Position numbers and translations under genes: made by a program. Below are positions 50,850 through 59,434 of a stretch of DNA of 64,000 nucleotides, piece after piece. The number at the start of each line of letters is the position of its first letter. The first letter of the stretch is position 1. The notes below the pieces were generated by a model that saw only the letters and a list, made by a program, of their open reading frames with translations, ran no database searches and was not told the DNA's origin. The DNA comes from Candidatus Sumerlaeota bacterium (GTDB taxonomy: Bacteria > Sumerlaeota > Sumerlaeia > SLMS01 > JAHLLQ01): positions 62,001 through 126,000 of the forward strand of contig JASGMJ010000012.1 in NCBI GenBank assembly GCA_030156535.1. Reading direction: 5' to 3'.

Positions 50850-51992
50850 TCAGAAGAGCAGTTCGTAGATGTCGCGTGTTTTCCCCGCACACTCATCCCA
50901 ATCGAAGCGGGTGACTTGGCGGCGTCCGTTCTCGATCAGGCGCTGGCGGAGTTCGTCGTCGAGGGCAAGTTGGCGCAGGCCACGGGCAATGTCGTCAAGG
51001 TTGTCGGGATCAACGAAGTGGGCGGCGTCGCCAAGCACTTCGGGGAGAGCGCCGCTCAACCCGCCCATCACGGGAACATCGAGCTGCATGGCTTCGAGGG
51101 GCGGGAAGCCAAAGCCCTCGAATTTCGTGGGGAAGACGAAGGCGAGCGCTCCGGCGAGAAGAGCCTGGCGCTCCTCGTAGGCGAGCGGGTCGATCACGAT
51201 CACGCGGTTCTGGAGTTTGCGGCTGTTGATGGCGCGGGCGATGTCGCGATAGAAGCGGTCGCGCCGCAACACGAGCACAAGTTTCAACTCGTCGGCGTCC
51301 CCTTCCATGTCGCGGCAGGCGCGGGCGAAAGCCTTGACGAGATTCGGAATGTTTTTGTTGGGACGCGTGGAACCGTAGTAGAGGAAGTAACGTCCCTGAA
51401 GATTGATCTTTGCCCGAATGGCCTGAATGCGCGGCTCGGGTGGCATGCCGCCGGGTACGGGCTCCAGCCCCGGCACCACGACGATCAAACGAGGCAGCGA
51501 CCCTGGCAGCAACTCCACAACGTCGTCGCGCGTGGCATAGCTGTCGCACAGCACCCACTTGGACTTGGCGATCGTGGCGGGGTACGCCCAGCGATAGAAA
51601 AGACTGTAGGCAGCTCGGATCAGGCGGGCGCGCCGGGCGGAAAAGTCGGGGTCGAGAAACGGCTGGAGATCGTGGACGGTGACGACGGTCGGGCCGTTCC
51701 AAAACACCGGTGCGTGTGGCGCGAGGGAGTGGAGAATGTCGGGCTGGATCTCTTCGAGGTACTCATGAAAGCCAAAGTAGCTTTGGAAGCTGATTGGCTT
51801 GGGACGGTAGGTGAGGAACTCGAAGTTCGTACCGGTCTGGATTTTCTCCCGAAAGCCGGGACGCACGACGACATAGTACTCGTTCTCCTGATCGATGCGC
51901 GCCAGGCCTTCGATCAGGCAGCGGCTGTAGGTCGCGATGCCGCTGTACGTGCCATCGAGGTAGCGCGCGTCGATGACGATGCGTTTGCTCAT
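50850..51992 (-). CDS. GT4 family glycosyltransferase
   Basis: A 380-residue retaining glycosyltransferase of family GT4. The N-terminal domain has DARYLDGTYSGIATYSRCL and HSLAPHAPVFWNGPTVVTVHDL. The C-terminal GT-B domain has FLYYGSTRPNKNIPNL, the sugar-nucleotide motif FPTKFEGFGFPPLEAM (E-x7-E) and a typical last helix. The ATG at 51992 has a GGGTGG site and overlaps the end of the epimerase by four bases, so the two are translated together. The sugar added is unknown; the neighbours suggest a surface polysaccharide. Confidence 0.93.
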   Translation of the reverse strand: MSKRIVIDARYLDGTYSGIATYSRCLIEGLARIDQENEYYVVVRPGFREKIQTGTNFEFLTYRPKPISFQSYFGFHEYLEEIQPDILHSLAPHAPVFWNGPTVVTVHDLQPFLDPDFSARRARLIRAAYSLFYRWAYPATIAKSKWVLCDSYATRDDVVELLPGSLPRLIVVVPGLEPVPGGMPPEPRIQAIRAKINLQGRYFLYYGSTRPNKNIPNLVKAFARACRDMEGDADELKLVLVLRRDRFYRDIARAINSRKLQNRVIVIDPLAYEERQALLAGALAFVFPTKFEGFGFPPLEAMQLDVPVMGGLSGALPEVLGDAAHFVDPDNLDDIARGLRQLALDDELRQRLIENGRRQVTRFDWDECAGKTRDIYELLF

Positions 51993-52975
51993 GCAAGCCA
52001 CCCTTTCGCGCGGTACCACCGGATGGTGTCGTGCAATCCGGCAGGGAGCGCCCATTCCGCGTGCCACCCGCAGTCACGCGTCAGGCGGGAACTGTCGGCG
52101 ATCCAGTCGCCCGCCGCAAGCTCGCGCATCTTGTCGGTGTTGAAGGGGGAAAGCGGGCGGCGCGCGGCCAGGCTGGCGGCATCGATCACTCCCCCGGCCG
52201 CCCATCCGAGCGCCATCGGCAGCGGCACAATGCGGATGCGGCGGCCAATCGACTCGCCCAGCAAGCGGAGCACTTCGCCCAGGCGCCAGACCTGCTGGTC
52301 AACAAGATGGTAAACTCGCCCCGCCATTTCCGGATTCGCCGAGGCGTGAACAAGGGCCGAGACGATGTCATCCACGTGCGTCATCTGGACGCGGAAGTCG
52401 GGACCGACACGCAAAGCAAGGCCGGTCTTCGCCAACGTGCGGACAACCTGGTAAATTTCGTGCTCGCGCGGACCATAGATCGCACCGGGGCGCAGAATCA
52501 CCGTCTCGATGGACTTCGGGGCGTTGCGGACGTGGTGCTCGCCGAGCAGTTTGCCGCGTCCGTAGGCGCTGACGGGGCGCGGCTCCATGGACTCGGTGCG
52601 CGCCTGACCCGGGGCGGGGGCCGGACCGGCAGCGGCAAGGCTGCTGAGATAAACGAAGCGCCCCTTGAATCCCGCGTCCGCCGCGGCATCGAGAACGGCC
52701 TCCGTGCCGCCACCGTTGATGCGGGCAAAATCGCGGGCACGCGCGGCTTTCGTTATTCCCGCGAGGTGGAAGATCACATCGGCACCCGCGAGAGCGCCGC
52801 GAAACGACGCGGGCGCGTCAAGGCTTCCGGCGACGAGGTCGCACCCGGCTTCCTCCAGCACCTCCGTCCCGGACGACTTGCGAACGAGCGCGCGCACCGT
52901 CCACCCCTCGCGGCGAAGACGCTCGCAAAGATGCCCGCCAACAAAGCCGGAACCGCCGGTGACAAACGCAATCAT
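51989..52975 (-). CDS. NAD-dependent epimerase/dehydratase (extended SDR)
   Basis: A 328-residue extended short-chain dehydrogenase. The Rossmann motif GGSGFVGGHL (7-16), the diagnostic YLSSLAA segment and the catalytic YxxxK (SAYGRGK, about 136-142) are all present. The C-terminus has the substrate-binding region of NAD(P)-dependent sugar-nucleotide epimerases and hydroxysteroid-dehydrogenase-like members. It is the first gene of the long minus-strand envelope cluster. The ATG has GGGAGG 11 bases upstream. Whether it acts on a nucleotide sugar or another substrate cannot be told. Confidence 0.9.
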   Translation of the reverse strand: MIAFVTGGSGFVGGHLCERLRREGWTVRALVRKSSGTEVLEEAGCDLVAGSLDAPASFRGALAGADVIFHLAGITKAARARDFARINGGGTEAVLDAAADAGFKGRFVYLSSLAAAGPAPAPGQARTESMEPRPVSAYGRGKLLGEHHVRNAPKSIETVILRPGAIYGPREHEIYQVVRTLAKTGLALRVGPDFRVQMTHVDDIVSALVHASANPEMAGRVYHLVDQQVWRLGEVLRLLGESIGRRIRIVPLPMALGWAAGGVIDAASLAARRPLSPFNTDKMRELAAGDWIADSSRLTRDCGWHAEWALPAGLHDTIRWYRAKGWLA

Positions 52976-53125
52976 GGCGCAAAAGGCCTCCCGCCGTGAG
53001 GAGGGCGCGGAAGGCGCACAGAGGCAAGGAGGATTGGAACGCCGGTAGCCTTTGACGACGCGAAGGCAAGACGGGAAGAATCACGCGGTGCGCTGGCACC
53101 GGAATCGAAAAGGAAACGCGCGTCC

Positions 53126-54223
53126 ATGACTTCTGCCCTGACCCACGTGGCCATCGACGCACGCATGATTCGCCATTCGGGAATCGGCACGGCGATTCGC
53201 GGGTTGTTGCATGGGTGGCGCGAAACGCCACCACCGTTCGACCTGACGTTGATGGGCGACCCGGGCAAGCTCCCCGAAGAACGGAACGGGCAACGGCACG
53301 CGCAGTACACGCAGGGCCCGTACAGCCTGGGCGCTGCGCTGCTCCCCGCCCCCGTGGGCTCGGCCCAGGTGGTGCTGGCGCCGCACTACGCCGCGCCGCT
53401 GTGGCCCCGTGTTCCCCTTGTCGCCATCATCCACGATCTCATCCACATCACGCATCCGACGCGGCGCGGTACACCGGCCTACATGAAGGCCTGGCTCGCC
53501 GTTCTCCGGCGCCGGGCGGCGTACATTGTCACGCCCTCGCGCCACACCAAGGTGCAGTTGCAGACGCTGCACGGCTTTGCGGCGCATCGTGTTCTGACGC
53601 TGCCGTGGGGACCGGGTCTGGCGGGCATGGCGGAGGCACGCGAGCCAGCCGGCGGAGTGCTGCCCGGCGAGCCGTACCTGCTCTCCGTGGGCATCGACAA
53701 ACCGCACAAGAACTGGCGATTCCTGATCGAGCGGCTCGCGGGTTTGTGGAAGTCCGGCGCGCTGGAACTTCCGCTCGCCGTTGCCGGAATGGACGCGCCG
53801 GGGCGCGAACGCCTGAAGGCGATTGCCAGGCGGGCCGGAGCCGCCGACGACCGTCTGCGGTTTCTGCCTTGGATGGACGACGGCGCGATGCTGGCAGCCT
53901 ACGCAGGAGCGCGGGCACTGCTGTTCCCCTCCGCCATCGAGGGCTTTGGCTTTCCCGTGATCGAGGCCATGGCGATGGGCACGCCCGTCGTGGCAGCCGA
54001 CTTGCCGCCGATGAACGAAGTGGGCGCCGGCGCACTGGCGCTCTTCGATCCAGACAGACCCGCGTCCTTCGACGAGGCGGTGCTTCACATTCTGGGCGAC
54101 GACTCCCTGCGCGCTTCACTGCGCGCGGCCGGACAACGGCGCGCGGCTGAGCACGCGTGGCCCAAACTGGCGTCCCGCATGGCCGACGTCCTGGCCCGCG
54201 CCGCCGCCGAAAGACCGGATTGA
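53126..54223 (+). CDS. GT4 family glycosyltransferase
   Basis: A second GT4 enzyme (365 residues), divergent from the first across a 150-base gap. The N-terminal motif DARMIRHSGIGTAIRGLL and HDLIHITHP resemble mannosyltransferase-like GT4 proteins. The C-terminal domain has LLSVGIDKPHKNWRFLIE, FLPWMDD and FPSAIEGFGFPVIEAMAMGTP with the E-x7-E pair. An AAGGAAA site precedes the ATG. It probably adds one sugar to the same polysaccharide built by the neighbouring genes. Confidence 0.92.
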   Translation: MTSALTHVAIDARMIRHSGIGTAIRGLLHGWRETPPPFDLTLMGDPGKLPEERNGQRHAQYTQGPYSLGAALLPAPVGSAQVVLAPHYAAPLWPRVPLVAIIHDLIHITHPTRRGTPAYMKAWLAVLRRRAAYIVTPSRHTKVQLQTLHGFAAHRVLTLPWGPGLAGMAEAREPAGGVLPGEPYLLSVGIDKPHKNWRFLIERLAGLWKSGALELPLAVAGMDAPGRERLKAIARRAGAADDRLRFLPWMDDGAMLAAYAGARALLFPSAIEGFGFPVIEAMAMGTPVVAADLPPMNEVGAGALALFDPDRPASFDEAVLHILGDDSLRASLRAAGQRRAAEHAWPKLASRMADVLARAAAERPD

Positions 54224-54271
54224 GCCCACCCCCGAAGCATCAACACCGTTTACGGGAAAGGACGAGGAGCG

Positions 54272-55003
54272 ATGATTATCCGCGAGCTTGGCACGAACAC
54301 CTACCTGACTCCGCAGCCGGATCACGCCTGGGCCTGCGGCGACCTGATGCCATTCATTCGCCCGGAGTTCGTCGAGCAGGAATTCGAGGCGGAACTCCTG
54401 GCGGCAGTGCGCCATCACGACGACGGCTGGATCGAGTGGGAGGCCGAGCCTCAGGTGGACGCCTCGGGCAGGCCGTTGAACTTCCTGGAAGTTGCCAAGC
54501 AGGACCACGTTGAAATGTGGCGCAAGGGGCTGGAGCGGGTGCGTGCCGCACAGGGCCCCTTTGCCGGCGCGTTGCTGACGCTGCACGCGGAGTCACTCTT
54601 TCAGGACGAGATGGATGCGGACTTTGGCGCCCACGTGGCAAAGAGGCGGATGGAGTGGGCCCGCGAGGCCATGCCCGGAGAAGACCCGGTGCGCCGCGAC
54701 TGGCGGCTGGAACGCGCCTACTGCGTGCTGCGCCTGTGCGACCTGCTGACGCTGATGCCCATGGCGGGATGGGAGGGCCCGGTACCCTCGCCACTCATTG
54801 ACCAGCAGGGACGCCACCACGAACTGGTGCTGAGGATGACAGACGACTGGGAGCTGGCGATCGAGGGGTGGCCCTTCGCCATGAACACGCTGAACGTCCT
54901 GGTTCCGACGGTCTGTGTGGAGACGGGAGCGTGGCAGGAAGCATTGAGCGAACTGAGCGCGGGACGGCGCAGACGTCAGAAAGTCATGCTTTTTCCGGCA
55001 TAA
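54272..55003 (+). CDS. DUF3891 family protein
   Basis: A 243-residue soluble protein of the DUF3891 family, function unknown. Family features are the AVRHHDDGWIEWE motif near residue 47 (a His-His-Asp-Asp metal-site look), NFLEVAKQDHVEMW, and LLTLHAESLF with another histidine. The early part QPDHAWACGDL is also typical. The histidines and aspartates suggest an HD-like metal-dependent enzyme, by inference only. A GACGAGG site lies upstream of the ATG. A short A/T-rich stretch with a weak hairpin follows the stop. Confidence 0.85.
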   Translation: MIIRELGTNTYLTPQPDHAWACGDLMPFIRPEFVEQEFEAELLAAVRHHDDGWIEWEAEPQVDASGRPLNFLEVAKQDHVEMWRKGLERVRAAQGPFAGALLTLHAESLFQDEMDADFGAHVAKRRMEWAREAMPGEDPVRRDWRLERAYCVLRLCDLLTLMPMAGWEGPVPSPLIDQQGRHHELVLRMTDDWELAIEGWPFAMNTLNVLVPTVCVETGAWQEALSELSAGRRRRQKVMLFPA

Positions 55004-55119
55004 AACAAAACTTTTTTTTGTCCACTAAAGGCTGATCTGCTCTTGCAGCAGTGCGCCGGGGAGGGAAGAGTAAGTTACTGAATGCAAGGGTTTTGCTGGA
55101 TAGAGCTGGAGCCGGACGA

Positions 55120-56049
55120 ATGCGCGTTTGCGTGCTGCATGCCGACGAGGAGAGGCGAAGCGACCTGGTCGCCAGACTGGAGCGGCGTGGCTGCGAAGTG
55201 CGCGCGTTCCCGTCAATGTGCGAGTCCCTAACGCCACTCGCCGACTTCGAACCGCACCTGGTTCTGGTCGAGCACCCCGCTGGAGGCGACGGAAGCGTGA
55301 GCCTGCTGCGCCAGGTGCATCGCCGCCATCCCCATATCATCATGGTCGCTCTTCTCCCCGGCGAGGCCGAGGAATCCGCCATCGACGCCCTGGCGAACGG
55401 CGCGAGCAATTACCTCCAGGAGCCACTGAATCCGCGCCTGCTCGACGTCATCCTGGAGCGCTACGAGACCCGCATCGCCAACGAGGAGCGCCACTCCCAG
55501 GTGCTCAACCTGATCGTACGCAACCGCACGGAGATCCAGCTCCCCTCGGATCCGAACATCGTTCCCTGCGTCGTCGAATACATCGTCGATCATGTGCAGG
55601 AGAACTTCCGCAACACGGACACAAACGGCATCCGCCTCGGTCTGGAGGAGATCCTGCGCAACGCCATCGAGCACGGGAATCTGGAGATCGGATTCGTGCT
55701 GAAAGAGCAGACGCTTGCCGATGGCACCTTCATCGACCTGATCGAGCAACGCCGACACGCCCGACTCTACGCCTCGCGCCTGGTACGCATCGACTACCGC
55801 ATCGAGGGCACGGTGTTCCACTGCTGCATTGAGGACGAGGGCATGGGCTTCGACTACGAAGATGTCTGGGACCCGCTGTCGAGCGAGGGCCTGGCGCGCC
55901 TGAACGGACGCGGAATTTTCCTGGCCCGTACGTTCTTTGATTCGGTGACGTACACGGGGCGGGGAAACCATGTGGAGATGATAAAGGACCTGGCCGCAGA
56001 AGCCATGAGCAACGCGGCTTCCGGCACCGTCAACGGCTCACTTACCTAA
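55120..56049 (+). CDS. degenerate receiver domain fused to RsbW-like ATPase
   Basis: A 309-residue regulator. The N-terminal 125 residues fold like a response-regulator receiver, but the phospho-acceptor aspartate is glutamate (E51 in LVLVEHP), the conserved lysine is also glutamate (YLQEPL), and the T/S position is changed. It cannot be phosphorylated in the normal way. The C-terminal part (about 160-300) is a HATPase_c-type domain of the anti-sigma kinase (RsbW/SpoIIAB) class: LEEILRNAIEHGNL (N-box), EDEGMGFDY (G1) and NGRGIFLARTFFD (G2). The ATG at 55120 has GGAG eight bases upstream. No sigma or anti-anti-sigma gene is adjacent. Its last 12 bases overlap the end of convergent mnmE. Confidence 0.87.
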   Translation: MRVCVLHADEERRSDLVARLERRGCEVRAFPSMCESLTPLADFEPHLVLVEHPAGGDGSVSLLRQVHRRHPHIIMVALLPGEAEESAIDALANGASNYLQEPLNPRLLDVILERYETRIANEERHSQVLNLIVRNRTEIQLPSDPNIVPCVVEYIVDHVQENFRNTDTNGIRLGLEEILRNAIEHGNLEIGFVLKEQTLADGTFIDLIEQRRHARLYASRLVRIDYRIEGTVFHCCIEDEGMGFDYEDVWDPLSSEGLARLNGRGIFLARTFFDSVTYTGRGNHVEMIKDLAAEAMSNAASGTVNGSLT

Positions 56050-57450
56050 ACAAAACGTGCTGAAAATCGCGTCGAGAACATCCTCGTCGAGGGACTGGCG
56101 TCCCGTGATGGCGTCGAGGCGTGCGATGGCGTCGGTAAGGTCAACGGCGATGAACTCGGGGCTGAGTTCGGAGGCGAGGCCCTCGGCCGCGGTCTGAAGC
56201 GACTCGAGCGCCGAAGCGAGAGCCGAGGCGTGGCGGCGGTTGGTGACGAGCGCGCCGGACTCCGTCCCCATTCCCGCGCCAAAATGCGAGGCGAGCTGTT
56301 GCTCCAGCGCATCGAAGCCGTGGCGGTCGGCCGTCGAAAGGGCAACCGTTCCCGCGTTGCCCGCTCCGGCAAACGCACGCGCGGCGGCAAGGGCTGCCTC
56401 TCCCCCACCGGGCAGGAGGTCACACTTGTTCGCAATCACCAGATGGGGAAGAGCGCGCAGAGCGTCGTACTCCGCCCGTGCCTCTGCCGGACGGGTGGCA
56501 TCGACGAGAAAGAGGATCAGGTCGGCTGCACGGAGTTCCTCGCGCGTGCGCGCAATCCCGAGCGCCTCGATCTCCTCGGGGTCTCCACGAAGACCCGCAG
56601 TATCCACGAGTGTCAGCGGAATGCCGCGCAGATCGATTTCCGCCTCCAGCGAATCGCGCGTGGTTCCGGGATGCGGCGTGACAAGTGCGCGCTCGCGCCG
56701 CAGCAGCAGATTGAAGAGCGAGGACTTTCCGGCGTTCGGCGGACCGGCCAGCACCACGCGGGCGCCGTCGCGCAGGAAGCGCCCGTGGCGGCTGGAATCG
56801 AGGAGACGCTGGAGTTGCGCGAGCACGCCATCGACGGCGCGCCCAAGTCGCTCGCGCGTCTGAAACCCAAGTCCCTCTTCCGGGAAGTCGACGCACGCTT
56901 CGAGTTCCGCGACGACGGGCACGAGGGCCGCGCGCGCTTCGGCCAGTTGACGCGAGAGACCGCCGCCAAGCTGCGCGAGAGCGGCACGCCCGGCGGCTTC
57001 GGTTTGCGCGTGAATGAGGTCGCAGACGGCTTCAGCCTGCGCGAGGTCGAGTTTGCCGTTGAGAAACGCGCGGCGGCTGAACTCGCCGGGACGCGCGAGC
57101 CGCGCCCCCGCCGCGACGCAGGCGTCGAGAACGCGCGAGACGACGAGCTGCGAGCCATGCGTGTGAAACTCGGCGACGTGCTCACCCGTATGGGAATGCG
57201 GTGCTTTCCACAACACCGCCAGCGCCTGGTCGATCGGTTCTTTCGTTCCGGGATGAACAAGCGTCCCAAGGCGCAGGCGTCCCGCTTCTTCCGCAAGTGG
57301 CGTGGGCTGATCGGGATGGAAGATCCGCGCGGCGATTGCCGGAGCATCGGGACCGCTGAGACGAACGATCGCGATGGCCGCCTCGCCGGACGCCGTGGCG
57401 CGCGCGGCAATCGTGTCGCGGATGGATTCAAGAGGAGCAGAGCGCGCCAT
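56038..57450 (-). CDS. mnmE: tRNA uridine-5-carboxymethylaminomethyl GTPase
   Basis: MnmE (TrmE), with MnmG, modifies the wobble uridine of several tRNAs. The 470-residue protein has the N-terminal tetrahydrofolate-binding domain (TIAARATASGEAAIAIVRLSG), a helical domain, the G-domain with GPPNAGKSS, DTAGLRG and NKCD, and the C-terminal CLGK that ends all MnmE proteins. The ATG at 57450 has GAGG six bases upstream and is preferred over a longer frame. It begins eight bases after the CysQ-like gene. mnmG is not in the window. Confidence 0.95.
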   Translation of the reverse strand: MARSAPLESIRDTIAARATASGEAAIAIVRLSGPDAPAIAARIFHPDQPTPLAEEAGRLRLGTLVHPGTKEPIDQALAVLWKAPHSHTGEHVAEFHTHGSQLVVSRVLDACVAAGARLARPGEFSRRAFLNGKLDLAQAEAVCDLIHAQTEAAGRAALAQLGGGLSRQLAEARAALVPVVAELEACVDFPEEGLGFQTRERLGRAVDGVLAQLQRLLDSSRHGRFLRDGARVVLAGPPNAGKSSLFNLLLRRERALVTPHPGTTRDSLEAEIDLRGIPLTLVDTAGLRGDPEEIEALGIARTREELRAADLILFLVDATRPAEARAEYDALRALPHLVIANKCDLLPGGGEAALAAARAFAGAGNAGTVALSTADRHGFDALEQQLASHFGAGMGTESGALVTNRRHASALASALESLQTAAEGLASELSPEFIAVDLTDAIARLDAITGRQSLDEDVLDAIFSTFCLGK

Positions 57451-57458
57451 GGGCTGCC

Positions 57459-58427
57459 TCAGTCGTTGTTGAGCAAATCGTGGAGCGTGCGGGACAGGTC
57501 GCTCCCCGCCGGGCCACGATGGCAAAGCATTCCGCCATGGAAACGGACGATCGGCTCGGGCGTGAACGTCACGGGCGAACCGTCGAAGTGGCAGATCGTG
57601 CAGCCCGCCTCGGCGGCGATGAGCGCACCGGGTACGTGGTCCCAGGCGACGTCTGTTCCGCCGTCGTCGCGCGAGGCGCGTGCGTAGGCGTCGAGGTGAT
57701 TGGCGGCGACGGCGAGGTACTTGGCCTGGCTGTCCAGCTTCACGGGGACGAACGCACCGCTCTCAACGGCAGCCGTGAGCGCACCGCCGTGCTCGAGCGA
57801 CACGGCAACGCGGTAAGGCTTGGCGTAGCCGGTCTGCTCGGTCTTCAGCGGCGCAAAGTCGAGCTGACCATCCTCGCGCGCCAGACCCATCCAGGCGCCG
57901 TGCCCCTTCACCGCAAAGGCAATGGCGTTGTCGATCGGGGCCGCTTCGGCCTGCGGCGCGTGGGGGACGGCCATCGCACCGAAGAACGGCGCGCTGCCCC
58001 GGTAGTAGCCCAGCGCGATCGCGTAGTAGCGCCCCTTCAGGTACCCCTTTGTGCCGTCGATGGGGTCGAGAATCCACGTCACATCACCACGCTCGGGGAC
58101 ATCGTGCAACTCGGGACGAAGCGCCGAACCGTAGAAGCGTTCGGAGATCGCGGACGCCTCGGTGATGACTTTCTCCTGCATCGAGCGCGGCTCCTCGCAG
58201 ATCAGGCCATCACTCGCGAAGGAGTCGTGCAGGAGCTGCTGGACCTGGGACTGATGCAGCAGATCCGCAATCGTCACGGGCGACTTGTCTTCCTTCGTCC
58301 AGCAGCGGGCATCCTCGCGGTAGCGTTCGGAGCCGAGTGCCTGCTTGTTCATTAGTGCCAGGGCCGCACCAATGCGCGCCGCGTCGGCGGCATCGAAGGC
58401 GGAGAGAATCTTGTCGAGAGGCGTCAT
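57459..58427 (-). CDS. inositol monophosphatase-family phosphatase (CysQ/HAL2-like)
   Basis: A 322-residue lithium-sensitive-type phosphatase. The metal-binding motifs are in order: CEEP (motif with the conserved Glu), DPIDGTKGYLKG (motif 1) and WDHVPGALIAAEAGC (motif 2). The size and the long insertion are closer to 3'(2'),5'-bisphosphate nucleotidase (HAL2-like) than to inositol monophosphatase. That would recycle PAP from sulfate assimilation, but the substrate is inference. The ATG at 58427 has CGGAG seven bases upstream; the open frame upstream overlaps yicC's leader and is not supported. mnmE follows after eight bases. Confidence 0.9.
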   Translation of the reverse strand: MTPLDKILSAFDAADAARIGAALALMNKQALGSERYREDARCWTKEDKSPVTIADLLHQSQVQQLLHDSFASDGLICEEPRSMQEKVITEASAISERFYGSALRPELHDVPERGDVTWILDPIDGTKGYLKGRYYAIALGYYRGSAPFFGAMAVPHAPQAEAAPIDNAIAFAVKGHGAWMGLAREDGQLDFAPLKTEQTGYAKPYRVAVSLEHGGALTAAVESGAFVPVKLDSQAKYLAVAANHLDAYARASRDDGGTDVAWDHVPGALIAAEAGCTICHFDGSPVTFTPEPIVRFHGGMLCHRGPAGSDLSRTLHDLLNND

Positions 58428-58550
58428 GCACAAACTCCGATGAAGTGTTGGACCAGAAAGAACGAATTCGCTGCACGGCCGTACGAAAACGGTGGCAGCC
58501 GCGGACGGCTTGATGGACAGTGGCGCGATGCCTGCGCAAGGACGATTCGC

Positions 58551-59426
58551 ATGAAAAGCATGACGGGGTACGGAGCAGTGAGCCGCGACACGCCTTATGG
58601 GCGGTTGCAGGTCGAGATGCGTTCGGTGAACAATCGCTTTCTGGAATTGAACTTTCGCCTCGGCGGAACGTTCCTCCATCTGGAGGCCGGATTGCGCGCC
58701 ATGTTGCGCGAACGTCTGCAACGCGGCAAGGTGGACGTGCTGCTGCGTTTCGAGCCGTCGGAGAACTTTGTGCCGTCGATCCGGCTGAATGTGCCGGTGC
58801 TGCGTTCGCTCGCCTCACAGCTAAAGGAAGCGGGACTCGCCGACGACGGCATCCGTGCCGAGTCGCTCGTCGGGCTGCCCGGCGTTGTGGTGACGGAGAG
58901 CGACCCGGCGTCCACCAAGGAGCTCGACGCCCTCGTGACTGAGCTCGTTCTGGAGGCCACCGACAAGCTGATCGCCGAGCGCACACGCGAAGGGCAAACC
59001 ATCCGGGAAGCCTGCCGCGGCCACCACGCGAAGATGACCGAACTCGCCACCGCCATCGCGTCGAGCCGCGACGACGTCGTTGCCAAGTACCGCGAACGCC
59101 TTTCCCAGCGCATCGACGAACTGATGGGGCCAAAGGCCGCGTCGCTCGATCCCGGGCGGCTCGAACAGGAAGTCGCGATCTTCGCCGACAAGGCCGACAT
59201 CACCGAAGAGTGCCAGCGTCTCGCGGCACACCTCGATGCCTACAAGGAACTGATCGAGAAGGACGGCGAGGCCGTCGGCCGCGCACTTGAATTCCTCGTG
59301 CAGGAACTGCTGCGCGAAACCAACACCACGGGATCGAAGTGCCGCGATCTCGACATTTCGCGCCACGTGCTCGAACTGAAAAAGGAAATCGAGACGTTGC
59401 GCGAAAACCTCGCGAACATCGAGTAG
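58551..59426 (+). CDS. yicC: YicC family endoribonuclease-like protein
   Basis: A 291-residue YicC-family protein; E. coli YicC takes part in small RNA turnover. The N-terminus MKSMTGYGAVSRDT and SVNNRFLELNFRL are the standard YicC_N pattern. The C-terminal domain has DITEECQRLAAHLDAY and EFLVQELLRETNTTGSKC, the diagnostic DUF1732 ending. The ATG at 58551 has AAGGA eight bases upstream. Upstream codons from 58440 do not look coding. Divergent from the CysQ-like gene. gmk and rpoZ, often found next to yicC, are not in this window. Confidence 0.93.
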   Translation: MKSMTGYGAVSRDTPYGRLQVEMRSVNNRFLELNFRLGGTFLHLEAGLRAMLRERLQRGKVDVLLRFEPSENFVPSIRLNVPVLRSLASQLKEAGLADDGIRAESLVGLPGVVVTESDPASTKELDALVTELVLEATDKLIAERTREGQTIREACRGHHAKMTELATAIASSRDDVVAKYRERLSQRIDELMGPKAASLDPGRLEQEVAIFADKADITEECQRLAAHLDAYKELIEKDGEAVGRALEFLVQELLRETNTTGSKCRDLDISRHVLELKKEIETLRENLANIE

Positions 59427-59434
59427 CGCTGCGA

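Noticed and set aside
48306-52313. 1335-codon plus-strand open frame across three minus-strand genes
   Set aside because: It crosses gene boundaries of well-supported minus-strand genes and contains no protein family signal.
55004-55040. Terminator after the DUF3891 gene (ACAAAA...TTTTGT)
   Set aside because: The stem is only A-T pairs and would be unstable; the T-run may be coincidental.
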